Shown here piece after piece: positions 25,445 to 34,266 of a DNA stretch of 64,000 nucleotides. The translations under genes and the position numbers were made by a program. Below the pieces are notes generated by a model, which had not been told where the DNA came from, searched no databases, and saw only the letters and a program-made list of their open reading frames with translations. Every line of letters begins with the position of its first letter. Position 1 is the first letter of the stretch. The DNA is from JBBQZO01 sp038207625 (GTDB lineage: Bacteria; Pseudomonadota; Gammaproteobacteria; Burkholderiales; Burkholderiaceae_D): contig JBBQZO010000005.1 in NCBI GenBank assembly GCA_038207625.1, positions 1-64,000 of the forward strand. The letters are read 5' to 3'.

Positions 25445-25684
25445 TTATGCCGCCATCAAGGCGCGCAATTCCCGAATACTGAAATCGCTGATTTCGTGCA
25501 TGCGGATCAGGATGGTCGCGCCGATCGGCAAGGTCTGGTGACGGATCTTGCTGATGACGGGCGGGGCAACTTCCAGCGCGCGCGACAGGGCCGCGTCATT
25601 TTTCAGCTGAAGTTTGTCGATGATGGCGTCAAGCACCTTGTTTGGATTATAACTGGCGGTATCAGGGAGTCTGCGGATTGGCAT
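25445..25684 (-). CDS. Small HTH regulator (Cro/CI-like)
   Basis: A 79-residue DNA-binding protein: NKVLDAIIDKLQLKNDAALSRALEVAPPVISKIRHQTLPIGATILIRMHE is a helix-turn-helix of the XRE/Cro type with conserved A-L-S-R-A-L and V-I-S-K-I-R recognition segments. The ATG at 25684 lies just inside a promoter with TATTAT (minus, 25698-25703) and a GTCACG-N4-CGTGAC palindrome. No toxin or phage gene is adjacent. Probable autorepressor. Other targets are unknown. Confidence 0.85.
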   Translation of the reverse strand: MPIRRLPDTASYNPNKVLDAIIDKLQLKNDAALSRALEVAPPVISKIRHQTLPIGATILIRMHEISDFSIRELRALMAA

Positions 25685-25704
25685 AATTCAAAATCTAATA
25701 ATAC

Positions 25705-25731
25705 GTCACGATACCGTGACTAATTCGTCAC
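25705..25731 (-). promoter_or_regulatory. Operator palindrome of the HTH gene
   Basis: Perfect arms GTCACG (25705-25710) and CGTGAC (25715-25720) have a 4-nt spacer, and a third half-site CGTCAC is at 25726-25731. The -10-like TATTAT on the minus strand is at 25698-25703, so a bound repressor would cover the promoter spacer. Confidence 0.65.
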
Positions 25732-25885
25732 TACTATTCATGTGCGAGGGGAAAATGGGCGCATACTGACGAGGTCAGTTGTTTATGCGGTCTTTTTGTG
25801 CAAGGCCAGTACTATACACGGTTTCGTTATTCTTTGACCAATCCGATGCACCTTGCCTGCGCCAGCTGTGGTAAACACAACAAGC

Positions 25886-26152
25886 TCAGCCCGCTTCGCC
25901 ACACTGAAACGTGTACACCGGCCGCGTGACGCGAAACATCCATTCCAGCGCGAGCAGCGCGAACAGCTGGCTTATCTTCCCGGGAAGAAAATCGAGATAG
26001 GTGCTCAGCGTCGGCACCTCATCGCCGTCGGAAAAGCGCCAACCGAGCTGGCGGCGGATTTCTTCGGGCGTCGGCGGCGGACGCAAGGCGTATTCGCGCT
26101 GACTCATGTAGGCGCGTACGGTTTCCTTGCTTGGATGGGTAATCTGGTGCAT
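25886..26152 (-). CDS. Hypothetical protein (88 aa)
   Basis: An excellent AGGAGG site precedes ATG 26152. The product MHQITHPSKETVRAYMSQRE... has a polar N-terminus (PPPTPEEIRRQLGWRF), then a moderately hydrophobic helix (LSTYLDFLPGKISQLFALLALEWMF). No family recognised and no operon partner. Confidence 0.7.
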   Translation of the reverse strand: MHQITHPSKETVRAYMSQREYALRPPPTPEEIRRQLGWRFSDGDEVPTLSTYLDFLPGKISQLFALLALEWMFRVTRPVYTFQCGEAG

Positions 26153-26480
26153 TGCGTCCTCCTTGGGCAGGCGAAATGTGAGGAAGGGGAACGATAAACA
26201 TTACTTATCAGAAGCGCGCCATTCCATCACGACTTAGCTCACCTTATCGCCTATGCTAGCCCAAGGATTTGACGTGCGTCAATTTTGCTGCACCGCGTCA
26301 TAAAAACCTCGACGCCCTGATCCGTCCCGTTGCCGGCGGCCGGGCGATGCAGCGCGGGCCGCTGCTGTGCCGACACGACAGGGACGCCGCGGGGGCACTG
26401 CGAGCACGCCAGAGCGGGCCGCGCTGCACCGAAGGCCCTGCGTGACGCCAGCAGCGCGCCAGGCACGTCGACTCCCTTGC
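26153..26480. other. Intergenic region, nothing recognised
   Basis: An AT-rich promoter-like strip at about 26180-26270 lies upstream of the minus-strand gene ending at 25886. The remainder to 26480 has only antisense-type reading frames without ribosome sites. No hairpin terminator was found for the gene ending at 26481. Confidence 0.5.
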
Positions 26481-26747
26481 TTATTTCTTTTCGCGCACCC
26501 GCTGTTGCTGCTTCTTCTGGGTTTGCACTTTGTTGCGCTTGGTCTCGACCAGAGTCGCGGCGTCCTTGCGCGCCTGCTCTTCGGTGCGCATGTCTTCCTT
26601 GAGGTCATGCTGGACAAAAAAATCGGCTGCCTGGGCATCGACAACCAGGGCGATGGCGCCCTCATCTTCATAGTCGAACAGTTCGGTGATCAGGGTCGTA
26701 ACTTCGTCGAGATATTCTTCGTAGGTCATACTGGTGCTGCTGGTCAT
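26481..26747 (-). CDS. Hypothetical small acidic/basic protein (88 aa)
   Basis: ATG 26747 is preceded by CCGGAGTACCGCC. The product has an acidic N-terminal half (TYEEYLDEVTTLITELFDYEDEGAIALVVDAQAADFFVQHDLKEDM) and a highly basic Gln/Lys C-terminus (KRNKVQTQKKQQQRVREKK) that may bind nucleic acid. It lies 25 nt upstream of the terminus of the SDR gene on the same strand. Family unknown. Confidence 0.7.
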   Translation of the reverse strand: MTSSTSMTYEEYLDEVTTLITELFDYEDEGAIALVVDAQAADFFVQHDLKEDMRTEEQARKDAATLVETKRNKVQTQKKQQQRVREKK

Positions 26748-26772
26748 GGCGGTACTCCGGTTGTTCAAGGCG

Positions 26773-27684
26773 CTATTTTAACGCAGTCGCCCGCGCTGCC
26801 GCGGCCAAGGCCGCCAGCGCCGGTCCCACCAGCGGATAGCGCAGACGCACCCCCAGCTCGTGCTTGATGCGCCGGTTCTGCATGCGGCGCGACTCGGACA
26901 TGAACGACAGCAGCATCGGCGAGACCGCCAGCGCCAGGTCGGCGCGCGCCAGGCGCGGCGGACGCGCCAGCGCAAACGCGTCGGCCACCGCGTCGAAATA
27001 CTCGGCCATGTGCATCTGGCTGTCGTCGACGGCGTGATAGACCCGGCCTGGCAGGGCGCGCAGCAAGGCGCACACGATGATGCGCGCCAGGTCGTCGGCA
27101 TGGATGTGGTTGGTGTACACGTCGTCCTCCACGCGCAAAGCCGGCGTGCCTTGTTCGAGCCGCTTGAGCGGCAAGCGCTCGCTCGCGTAGATGCCCGGCA
27201 CGCGCAGGATCGCCAGCCGGCCCTGCTTGCGGCGCGCCCACGCGCGCAACACCTGCTCGGCATCGACGCGCCGGCGCGCGCGCGCATTGTGCGGCGCCAG
27301 CTTGCGCGTTTCATCGATCAGCGCGCCGCCGCAATCGCCGTAGACGCCGCTGGTGCTGACATAAACGAGATGGGCCCGCTCAGGTAAAATGGCGCACAGA
27401 TTGCGGCTGCGCCGGTCCAGCGCGCCGTCCGACTGGGGCGGCACCAGATGCACCACATGCTGCGCCAGACCGGCCAGACGGGCGATGCTGTGCCGGTCGT
27501 CCAGGTTGGCCACCAGCGGCACGGCACCGGCGGCGCGCAGTTGCGCGCAGCGCGCCGGCGAGCTGGTCACGGCGAAGATGCGGAACTGGCGGCGCAGCAG
27601 CGGCAGCAAGCGCATGCCGACGTCACCGCAACCGAGGATCAACAGGCGCGGTCGTTTCAATTTCACAGTAGTGTTGTTCTTCAT
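26773..27684 (-). CDS. SDR-family NAD(P)-dependent epimerase/dehydratase
   Basis: A 303-residue extended/atypical SDR. The Rossmann motif is LLILGCGDVGMRLLPLL at about residues 13-29, VYVSTSGVYGDCGG supplies the active-site Ser/Tyr region, and the late segment NHIHADDLARIIVCALLRALPGRVYHAVDD is typical of the YeeZ/NAD-epimerase group. ATG 27684 is 12 nt from the divergent reductase start, so the promoters overlap. The sugar or other substrate is unknown. Confidence 0.85.
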   Translation of the reverse strand: MKNNTTVKLKRPRLLILGCGDVGMRLLPLLRRQFRIFAVTSSPARCAQLRAAGAVPLVANLDDRHSIARLAGLAQHVVHLVPPQSDGALDRRSRNLCAILPERAHLVYVSTSGVYGDCGGALIDETRKLAPHNARARRRVDAEQVLRAWARRKQGRLAILRVPGIYASERLPLKRLEQGTPALRVEDDVYTNHIHADDLARIIVCALLRALPGRVYHAVDDSQMHMAEYFDAVADAFALARPPRLARADLALAVSPMLLSFMSESRRMQNRRIKHELGVRLRYPLVGPALAALAAAARATALK

Positions 27685-27696
27685 TTTGAGGATTGT

Positions 27697-28725
27697 ATGT
27701 CTTTCCAAATCACTGTCCAGCCCAGCGGCCACCAATTTAGCTGCGAGGCGGACGAATCGGTGCTGGCCGGCGCAATCCGGGCCGGCGTCGGCCTGCCCTA
27801 CGGTTGCAAAAACGGCGCCTGCGGTTCCTGCAAGAGCAAGATCATCGCCGGCAGCGTCACGCACAAAGCTTATCAGCAACGCGCGCTGACGCCCGAAGAA
27901 CTGGCCCAGGGTTACGCGCTGCTGTGCTGCGCCAGCACCGGCGCTGACCTGGTGATCGAGGCGCGCGAAATCGTCGGCAACTCCGACTATCCGGTGCGCA
28001 AGATGCCATCCCGCGTGGCCAGCTTGACCAAGGTGGCACCCGACGTCGCCGTCATCACGCTGCAACTACCGGCCAACGAACGGCTGGCCTACCGCGCCGG
28101 TCAGTATATCGAATTCATGCTGCGCGACGGCAAACGGCGCAGCTACAGCATGGCCAGCGCGCCCAGCCTGGACGGCCCGATCGAGTTGCACATCCGCCAC
28201 ATGGCCGGCGGCCTGTTCACCGACCAGGTGTTTGGCAGCATGAAGGAACGCGACATCTTGCGCTTCGAAGGTCCGCACGGCACCTTCTTCCTGCGCGAAG
28301 AGTCGGAACTGCCGATCGTGCTGCTGGCCTCGGGCACCGGTTTCGCGCCCATCAAGGCGCTGGTCGAGCACCTGATCCACCTCAAATCAAGCCGCCCCGT
28401 TGCGCTGTATTGGGGCGGACGCCGTCCGCACGACCTGTACATGCGCGCGCTGTGCGAGCAGTGGGCCGCCAGCCTGCCCGGTTTTCGCTACGTGCCGGTG
28501 ATTTCCGACGCGCTGCCCGAGGACCACTGGAGCGGGCGGACCGGCTTCGTGCACCAGGCGGTGATCGACGACCTGCCCGACCTGTCCGGCCATCAGGTGT
28601 ACGCCTGCGGCGCGCCGCTGATGGTCGATGCGGCGCGGCGCGACTTCGTGGCGCGCTGCCAGCTGCCAGCGGAGCAGTTCTACGCGGACGCGTTCACCAG
28701 CGAAGCGGATCTGGCGCAAACTTAA
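27697..28725 (+). CDS. [2Fe-2S] ferredoxin-NAD(P)H reductase (CDP-6-deoxy-glucoseen reductase-like)
   Basis: A 342-residue flavoprotein. The N-terminal plant-type ferredoxin domain has cluster cysteines C37, C42, C45 (GCKNGACGSCKS) and C77. An FAD domain follows (RSYSMASAP for FAD, about residues 148-156), then an NAD(P) domain (LLASGTGFAPIKALVEHL) and the C-terminal YACGAPLMVDAARRDF. This order matches AscD/phenol-hydroxylase-reductase-like proteins commonly annotated as CDP-6-deoxy-delta-3,4-glucoseen reductase. The electron acceptor is not encoded nearby. It is divergent from the SDR gene. Confidence 0.88.
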   Translation: MSFQITVQPSGHQFSCEADESVLAGAIRAGVGLPYGCKNGACGSCKSKIIAGSVTHKAYQQRALTPEELAQGYALLCCASTGADLVIEAREIVGNSDYPVRKMPSRVASLTKVAPDVAVITLQLPANERLAYRAGQYIEFMLRDGKRRSYSMASAPSLDGPIELHIRHMAGGLFTDQVFGSMKERDILRFEGPHGTFFLREESELPIVLLASGTGFAPIKALVEHLIHLKSSRPVALYWGGRRPHDLYMRALCEQWAASLPGFRYVPVISDALPEDHWSGRTGFVHQAVIDDLPDLSGHQVYACGAPLMVDAARRDFVARCQLPAEQFYADAFTSEADLAQT

Positions 28726-28841
28726 TATTGCAACAAGCGCCGGCAAAGCCGCCGTTGCGCGCCGATTTAGGGTAATTTAGCGGGTCGCAGGCAGTTCGCC
28801 CGCGCCCTCCCCTTCTCGCGATGAAACTGAAAGGTTTTGCC

Positions 28842-29612
28842 ATGCCCAAGTACACAACCATGACCCGCCATCTGGCCCACGCTCTACTGGCGCTGGGCGC
28901 CGTCGCCCTGATTGCCCCCGGCGGCGCGCTCGCGGCAGCCGAGAAGGCCTCGGAGACCAGCTTTAGCACCACCTATACCCAGGCGATCAACAGCCCCAGC
29001 CGCACTGCCGACGACCGTAAAGGCGACGCCAAGCACAAGCCGGCGGAGTATCTGGCGTTTGCGCAGGTGCGCCCTGGCATGAAGGTGTTTGACGTGTATA
29101 GCGCGGCCGGGTCGGGCGCGCAATTGCTGGCGCTGGCCGTGGGCGCCAGCGGTGAAGTGTGGGCGCAGAACGCGCAACCGTCGCCCAAACTGGACGCGCG
29201 GCTGGCCGCCACGCCGCAAGCGAACTTGCATGCGCTGGTCGCGCCGTTCGACAATCCTGTGCCGGCCGGCACGCCGCCGCTCGACCTGATCACCATCAAC
29301 ATGAATTACCACGACATCGTCAACACGCCGACCGACCGCAAGCTGATGAACAAGCATCTGTTCGACGCGCTCAAGCCGGGCGGCCATCTGGTGGTGATCG
29401 ACAACGCGGCCAAGGATGGCAGCGCTTTGACAGCCACCAAGACCTTGCACCGCATCGATGAGGCGGCCGTGCTGGCCGAGGTGACGGCGGCCGGCTTTAC
29501 GCTCGACGCCAAGAGCGACTACCTGCGCGTGCCTGGCGATCCGCGCGAGCAGCCCTTCTTCAAGATGACGACGCCGGACGATAAATTCGCGCTGCGCTTC
29601 GTCAAGAAATAA
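28842..29612 (+). CDS. Exported class I methyltransferase-like protein
   Basis: A 256-residue protein with signal peptide (HLAHALLALGAVALIAPGGALAA) and a SAM-methyltransferase fold. Motif I is degenerate (KVFDVYSAAGSGAQLLALAVG). Motif-like LDLITINMNYHDI and the post-I region HLFDALKPGGHLVVIDNAA are clear. ATG 28842 is favoured over 28821 because AAAGG precedes it by seven bases. Family members are often annotated as predicted periplasmic methyltransferases. SAM availability outside the cytoplasm is doubtful, so the biochemical role is open. Confidence 0.83.
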   Translation: MPKYTTMTRHLAHALLALGAVALIAPGGALAAAEKASETSFSTTYTQAINSPSRTADDRKGDAKHKPAEYLAFAQVRPGMKVFDVYSAAGSGAQLLALAVGASGEVWAQNAQPSPKLDARLAATPQANLHALVAPFDNPVPAGTPPLDLITINMNYHDIVNTPTDRKLMNKHLFDALKPGGHLVVIDNAAKDGSALTATKTLHRIDEAAVLAEVTAAGFTLDAKSDYLRVPGDPREQPFFKMTTPDDKFALRFVKK

Positions 29613-29632
29613 ACGCTGCGCCGGGCGCCGTT

Positions 29633-30247
29633 CTAGCGCCGTCCGGCGATGCGTGCGGCGTCGAACTGGTCCTGGTTCTTGCCGGTGACGTCGCTATAAA
29701 ATTCCTGAATTGCCACCATGTCGGCGTCGATGTCGCCGCTGGTGGCGAACATCTTGCCGATCCCGGCCGCCTTGCGCTTGAAGTCCAGGTAGGCCAGTCC
29801 GATCGGCACGCCGGCGCCATGCGCCATGTGATAAAACCCCGTCTTCCAGTGCGTGACCTTGCCGCGCGTGCCTTCCGGCGCGACGATCACGATCAGCTTG
29901 TCGGTGCGCGCGAAACTGTCGATGGTCGCCTGCACGGTGTTGTTGGTGGCGCTGCGGTTAATCGCAATGCCGCCCAGCCAGCGCGCCAGCGGACCGAGCG
30001 GCCCGCGAAACAGACTCTCTTTGGCCATCCAGTACACATTGATGCGCAGCACGAAGCACACCATCAAGGTCATCGGAAAGTCCCAGTTGCTGGTGTGCGG
30101 CGCGGCGATCAAGACATATTTGGGATGGCTGGCCAAGCTCTCGCGGCTAAGGCCTTCGGTACGCCAGCCGAGCAGGCGCAGCATGATGCGTGAGAACGCG
30201 CGCATCAGCGTATTGATGACGGGCGTATCGAAAATTGTGGTCTGCAT
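29633..30247 (-). CDS. 1-acylglycerol-3-phosphate O-acyltransferase (PlsC-like)
   Basis: A 204-residue acyltransferase with the catalytic HX4D motif at H51-D56 (APHTSNWDFP) and the acceptor-binding APEGTRGK near residue 125. A hydrophobic N-terminal half would sit on the inner membrane. It transfers acyl chains to a lysophospholipid or related glycerol-phosphate. It starts at ATG 30247. An upstream in-frame extension is possible but less likely. It is divergent from the MFS gene at 30377. Confidence 0.85.
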   Translation of the reverse strand: MQTTIFDTPVINTLMRAFSRIMLRLLGWRTEGLSRESLASHPKYVLIAAPHTSNWDFPMTLMVCFVLRINVYWMAKESLFRGPLGPLARWLGGIAINRSATNNTVQATIDSFARTDKLIVIVAPEGTRGKVTHWKTGFYHMAHGAGVPIGLAYLDFKRKAAGIGKMFATSGDIDADMVAIQEFYSDVTGKNQDQFDAARIAGRR

Positions 30248-30376
30248 GGGACAAGCTGAGGGCAAATTGATCGGCGGGCGGGCGGCAGCGGGCGGGAACA
30301 ACATCAGGCACAATAGCGTGATGATGCCCAACGTCATCATTTTACCGCACGCCATCCCGTAGCCCCGAAAGTTTCC

Positions 30377-31630
30377 ATGCCTGTGACGTCAACATCCAAC
30401 GGTTTCGGCGTCCTGCGCCACCGCAATTTCGCGTTTTACCTGTCGGCCCGCATCCTCGGCACCATCGGCGTACAAATGAACAGCGTGGCGATCGGCTGGC
30501 AGGTGTATGCGCTGACCGGCAATCTGACCGATCTGGGCTTGATCGGCCTGGCCCAGTTCGCGCCCTTCCTGTGCCTGATCCTGTTTGCCGGCCACGCGGC
30601 CGACCGCTACAACCGGCGCAACATCATCACGCTATGTCTGGCGGCCCAGTTCCTGTGCGGCCTGCTGCTGCTGGCGTTCACCGTCAGCGGCCTGGCGATC
30701 GTCTGGCCGGTGTTCGCCATCCTGGTGCTGTTTGGCAGCGCGCGCGCCTTCATGATGCCGGCCACCCAGGCGGTGCTGGTGAACATGGTGCCGACCGAGG
30801 ATTTCGGCAAAGCCGTCGCGCTGAGCTCGTCGAGCTTTCATATCGCCGTCATCGTCGGCCCCAGCCTGGGCGGCCTGCTGTACCTGGCCGGACCGCGCAC
30901 CGTGTACCTGGTGTCGTCCTGCCTGCTGATCGGCGCCGTGCTGCTGATGCGCATGACGCGCGCCGCGCCGCAGGTGATCAGCACCGAGCCGGCCAGCTGG
31001 CACACGGTGCTCGAAGGCTTGCGCTTCGTCTGGTCGCGCCCCGTCGTGCTGGGCGCCATTTCGCTCGACCTGTTCGCCGTGCTGTTTGGCGGCGCCACCG
31101 CGCTGCTACCGGCCTACGCGCACGATGTGCTGCACGCCGGCCCCAGTGGCCTGGGCTTGCTGCGCGCGGCGCCCGGCGCGGGCGCCGCGCTGTGCTCGGT
31201 GGCGCTGGCGTTCTGGCCGATCCGGCGCCGGGTCGGCGCCTGGATGTTCGGCGGCGTGGCCGTGTTCGGCGCCGCCACGCTGACGCTGGGCTGGACCGAC
31301 AGCTTCGCGCTGGCCTTGATCGCGCTGGTGCTGCTGGGCGCGGGCGATATGGTCAGCGTCTACATCCGCCACCTGCTGGTGCAGTTCGAAACGCCGGATG
31401 CCATTCGCGGTCGCGTCAGCGCCGTCAACTCGGTATTCATCGGCGCCTCCAACGAGCTGGGCGAATTTGAGTCGGGCATCACGGCCGGCTGGTTCGGGCT
31501 GATCCGCGCGATCCTGTTCGGCGGCATCGCCACGCTGGGCGTGACGCTGATCTGGGCGCTGAAGTTTCCCGTGCTGTCGAAAATGGACCGCTTTCCCCAC
31601 CACGCCAAGGACGGCGCCGACGCGCCGTGA
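30377..31630 (+). CDS. MFS transporter (EntS/MdtD-like)
   Basis: A 417-residue permease with about 12 membrane segments. It begins GFGVLRHRNFAFYLSARILGTIGVQMNSVAIGWQVYALTG, a pattern of the EntS-like/MFS_3 group, and contains FAGHAADRYNRRNIITLC (MFS loop 2-3). Export of a siderophore or drug is typical of relatives, but no siderophore genes are near. The ribosome site is weak (CGAAAG). Confidence 0.87.
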   Translation: MPVTSTSNGFGVLRHRNFAFYLSARILGTIGVQMNSVAIGWQVYALTGNLTDLGLIGLAQFAPFLCLILFAGHAADRYNRRNIITLCLAAQFLCGLLLLAFTVSGLAIVWPVFAILVLFGSARAFMMPATQAVLVNMVPTEDFGKAVALSSSSFHIAVIVGPSLGGLLYLAGPRTVYLVSSCLLIGAVLLMRMTRAAPQVISTEPASWHTVLEGLRFVWSRPVVLGAISLDLFAVLFGGATALLPAYAHDVLHAGPSGLGLLRAAPGAGAALCSVALAFWPIRRRVGAWMFGGVAVFGAATLTLGWTDSFALALIALVLLGAGDMVSVYIRHLLVQFETPDAIRGRVSAVNSVFIGASNELGEFESGITAGWFGLIRAILFGGIATLGVTLIWALKFPVLSKMDRFPHHAKDGADAP

Positions 31631-31892
31631 GCGGCGCGCCGCTGGTCTCATCAATACGAACTAACCGGGCCGGCACGCACTAGACAATCCGCCGCCGCGT
31701 GCCTCGTTCACATGCGCTCGTTTGGGTATGAGAAAGATTACGAAAAGGAGTAATATAAAGATGTGCTTCAGTTTCACCCTGCCCCGGAGCAGCGCCAGAC
31801 AGTTTGCGCCTATGCACAACGCAATCGCTGTGGCACGCGCTGCACACGCCGAGGACAGGTGGGTTTTTTTATGAACAACCGGGAGTGAGCAT

Positions 31893-32261
31893 ATGCAAGT
31901 TAATATCAATACTGACAGCACCATTGAACGTCATGCAGGGCTCGATGACCATGTACAAAGCGTCGTCAAAGGAGCGGTCGACCGCTTCGGCGAACAGATC
32001 ACCCGCGTAGAAGTTCACCTGAGCGACAAGAAAAAGGAAAAATCAGCCGACGGTGATAATCGCTGCTTGATGGAAGCGCGTGTCACCGGCTATCAACCGA
32101 TCGCCGTTAGCGACCACGCCGCCACGTTGCACCAGGCCATTGCCGGTGCGGGCGACAAACTCAAACGCGCCGTTGACAACGCGCTGGGCCGCCTGAACGA
32201 TGGCAAGCGCCATCCCGGCATCAAAGGTGTCGCCGAAACCGACGTCGACGACGACGAATAA
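31893..32261 (+). CDS. HPF/RaiA-family ribosome hibernation protein
   Basis: A 122-residue protein of the S30AE family fold: MQVNINTDSTIERHAGLDDHVQSVVKGAVDRFGEQITRVEVHLSDKKKEKSADGDNRCLMEARV, then helix KLKRAVDNALGRLNDGKR and an acidic tail. It lacks the C-terminal extension of long HPF, so it is a short form. GGGAGTGAGC precedes the ATG. An AT-rich strip near 31735-31765 could be the promoter. It likely binds the 30S subunit in stress or stationary phase. Confidence 0.87.
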   Translation: MQVNINTDSTIERHAGLDDHVQSVVKGAVDRFGEQITRVEVHLSDKKKEKSADGDNRCLMEARVTGYQPIAVSDHAATLHQAIAGAGDKLKRAVDNALGRLNDGKRHPGIKGVAETDVDDDE

Positions 32262-32330
32262 CACGCCTGCCCTGTCGGGCATGTCACCTGATACTGGCAG
32301 CCGCCACGGCTGCCAGGCCATCACACTACA

Positions 32331-33116
32331 TCAACCATTCTCCTGCGCCAGCGCGCGCAAATAACGCAGTCCCGCCAGTGCGCGGCTGCCATACCACGAC
32401 ATCATCTCCCCATCGACCAACTGGACCGGCTTGCCGATCTGGCGCTCAAGCGCGTCCGCGTGCGCCTCCGTGAAGCGGTAGGGTTCGCTCGACAGCAGCA
32501 CGCCGTCGATTCTCCCCACCAGCGCGTCGGACCAGTCGAAACGCGGGTAACGCGCGCTGCCCAGGTCCGGCACCTGCCAGCCGATTTCGCCGAGCATGTT
32601 GGCGATATACGTGTCGCGCCCCACGCTCATCCACGGGTCTTGCCAGATGCAGTACAACATCGTGCGCGCCGGCCCCTTGGGCAGCGCCTGCAGCCCCGCG
32701 TATTCCTGTTCGAACTGGGCGCACCAGGCGGCAGCTTTGTCCTGGGCGCAAAAAATGCCGCCCATCAGCTGCGCCAGCGCCAGGTTGTCGCGCGGCGCCA
32801 GCGGGTGCGTGACCACGATATGGGGCACAAACTGGGCCAGCGCATCGATGGTCGGCTTTTCGTTCTCGTCGATATTGACCACCAGATGGGTGGGCGCGAG
32901 CTTGCGGATCTTCTCGACGTTGACGTCCTTGGTGCCACCCACTTTGGCGATGCCCTGCACGACCTCGGCCGGATGAATGCAAAACCCGGTGCGTCCGACG
33001 ACTTGGCCGGCCAATCCCAGATCGCACAGCAATTCGGTGAGCGAAGGCACCAGCGAGACGATGCGCGCCTGCGGATCGGGCTGGTGGTGGCGACCGAGCG
33101 CGTCGATATAGTCCAT
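32331..33116 (-). CDS. Helical-backbone metal receptor (BtuF-like, no signal peptide)
   Basis: A 261-residue protein related to cobalamin/siderophore-binding proteins: RIVSLVPSLTELLCDLGLAGQVVGRTGFCIHPAEVV, VGGTKDVNVEKIRKLAPTHLVVNIDENEKPTIDAL. ATG 33116 starts MDYIDALGRHHQPDPQARIVS, with no signal sequence, so it appears cytoplasmic. No ABC permease or ATPase neighbours it. Proteins of this type are annotated as helical backbone metal receptors. The ligand is unknown. Confidence 0.8.
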   Translation of the reverse strand: MDYIDALGRHHQPDPQARIVSLVPSLTELLCDLGLAGQVVGRTGFCIHPAEVVQGIAKVGGTKDVNVEKIRKLAPTHLVVNIDENEKPTIDALAQFVPHIVVTHPLAPRDNLALAQLMGGIFCAQDKAAAWCAQFEQEYAGLQALPKGPARTMLYCIWQDPWMSVGRDTYIANMLGEIGWQVPDLGSARYPRFDWSDALVGRIDGVLLSSEPYRFTEAHADALERQIGKPVQLVDGEMMSWYGSRALAGLRYLRALAQENG

Positions 33117-33295
33117 GGAAAATTTCCGCAAAAAGAGTTGGGCGCCATTTGACCACAGTCGCGCGGCCAATTGCGAAGTTTTGTGGCGCCCCCGACAAGG
33201 CTTCGTTGTGTCCGTACGGCATCGCATGCGTTATGATGGCATCAGCCTTCGGCACCCCACACCCGCAGCGAACACGACGACCTCGAGAGACTATT

Positions 33296-34261
33296 TTGGA
33301 ACACATCAGCACGTTTGGCGCTTCCGCTTACACGCTACGCGACTTGCAACTGTTTCGCGACACGCTCGACGAACAGATTGCGCCGATACTGGCCAACTGC
33401 GCCATCGTGCGCCTGGCCAAAGGGCAAACGGTGGTCGACACCCGGCGCGCCCGCCTGTACATCGTGCTGCGCGGCGCGCTGATGGTGGCCGCCGACACCA
33501 GCACCGGCATGGCCGACGGCACGCTGTCGAAGGTGCTGCCGGGCGAGAGCGTGGGCGAGCAGTCGGTGCTGGACGAGGCGACCAATCTGGCGGCCATCTC
33601 GGCGCTGGAAGAAACCGAGCTGCTGGTGATCGACGCCGACACCGTCTGGCGCATGATCGACAGCTCCAACGGGGTGGCGCGCAATCTGCTGCGGCTGCTG
33701 TCGTTTCGGATCCGCGCGGCCAACGCGCAGTTGCGCCGGCGCCAGAAGCTCGGTGAATTCTACCGCCAGCTGTCGATGGTGGACGGCCTGACCAATCTGT
33801 ACAACCGCGCCTGGCTGGGCGACCTGCTGCCGACGATGGTGGCGACCGCGCACGCCAGCGCCGCCCCGCTGTCGCTGATCATGATCGACCTCGACCACTT
33901 CAAGCGCTTCAACGACAGCCACGGCCATCTGGCCGGCGACCAGGCGCTGCGCACCGCCGCCGACGTGCTCAGCGCGGCGCTGCGCCCGACCGACTTCGCG
34001 GTGCGTTACGGCGGCGAGGAAATGATGGTGATTCTGCCCGACACCAACGAAAAAGTGGCGCTGATGGTGGCGCAGCGCCTGTGCGAGCGGATGCAGCAAT
34101 CGGTGGTGTTTGCCGACATGCGCCAGCCGATGCCCCAGATCACCGCCTCGTTCGGCGTGGCCAGCCTGGCCCCCGGCCAGGATCAGAACGCGCTGATCGC
34201 GCAGGCCGACGCGGCGCTGTACCGGGCCAAGGACGGCGGGCGCAACCGCGTGTCCTTGTAG
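33296..34261 (+). CDS. Diguanylate cyclase with N-terminal cyclic-nucleotide-binding-like domain
   Basis: A 321-residue protein. Residues 1-135 resemble a cNMP-binding (CRP-type) fold: RLYIVLRGALMV, GESVGEQSVLDEATNLAAISALEETELLVIDADTVWRMID. The GGDEF domain occupies 150-318 with the active loop RYGGEEM at about 237-243 (Phe of GGEEF replaced by Met) and substrate segment DLDHFKRFNDSHGHLAGD. The start is taken as TTG 33296 because a TATGAT -10-like box (33232-33237) overlaps the nearest upstream ATGs. ATG 33233 is the alternative. It should make cyclic di-GMP in response to a bound ligand. Confidence 0.85.
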   Translation: MEHISTFGASAYTLRDLQLFRDTLDEQIAPILANCAIVRLAKGQTVVDTRRARLYIVLRGALMVAADTSTGMADGTLSKVLPGESVGEQSVLDEATNLAAISALEETELLVIDADTVWRMIDSSNGVARNLLRLLSFRIRAANAQLRRRQKLGEFYRQLSMVDGLTNLYNRAWLGDLLPTMVATAHASAAPLSLIMIDLDHFKRFNDSHGHLAGDQALRTAADVLSAALRPTDFAVRYGGEEMMVILPDTNEKVALMVAQRLCERMQQSVVFADMRQPMPQITASFGVASLAPGQDQNALIAQADAALYRAKDGGRNRVSL

Positions 34262-34266
34262 TCGCG

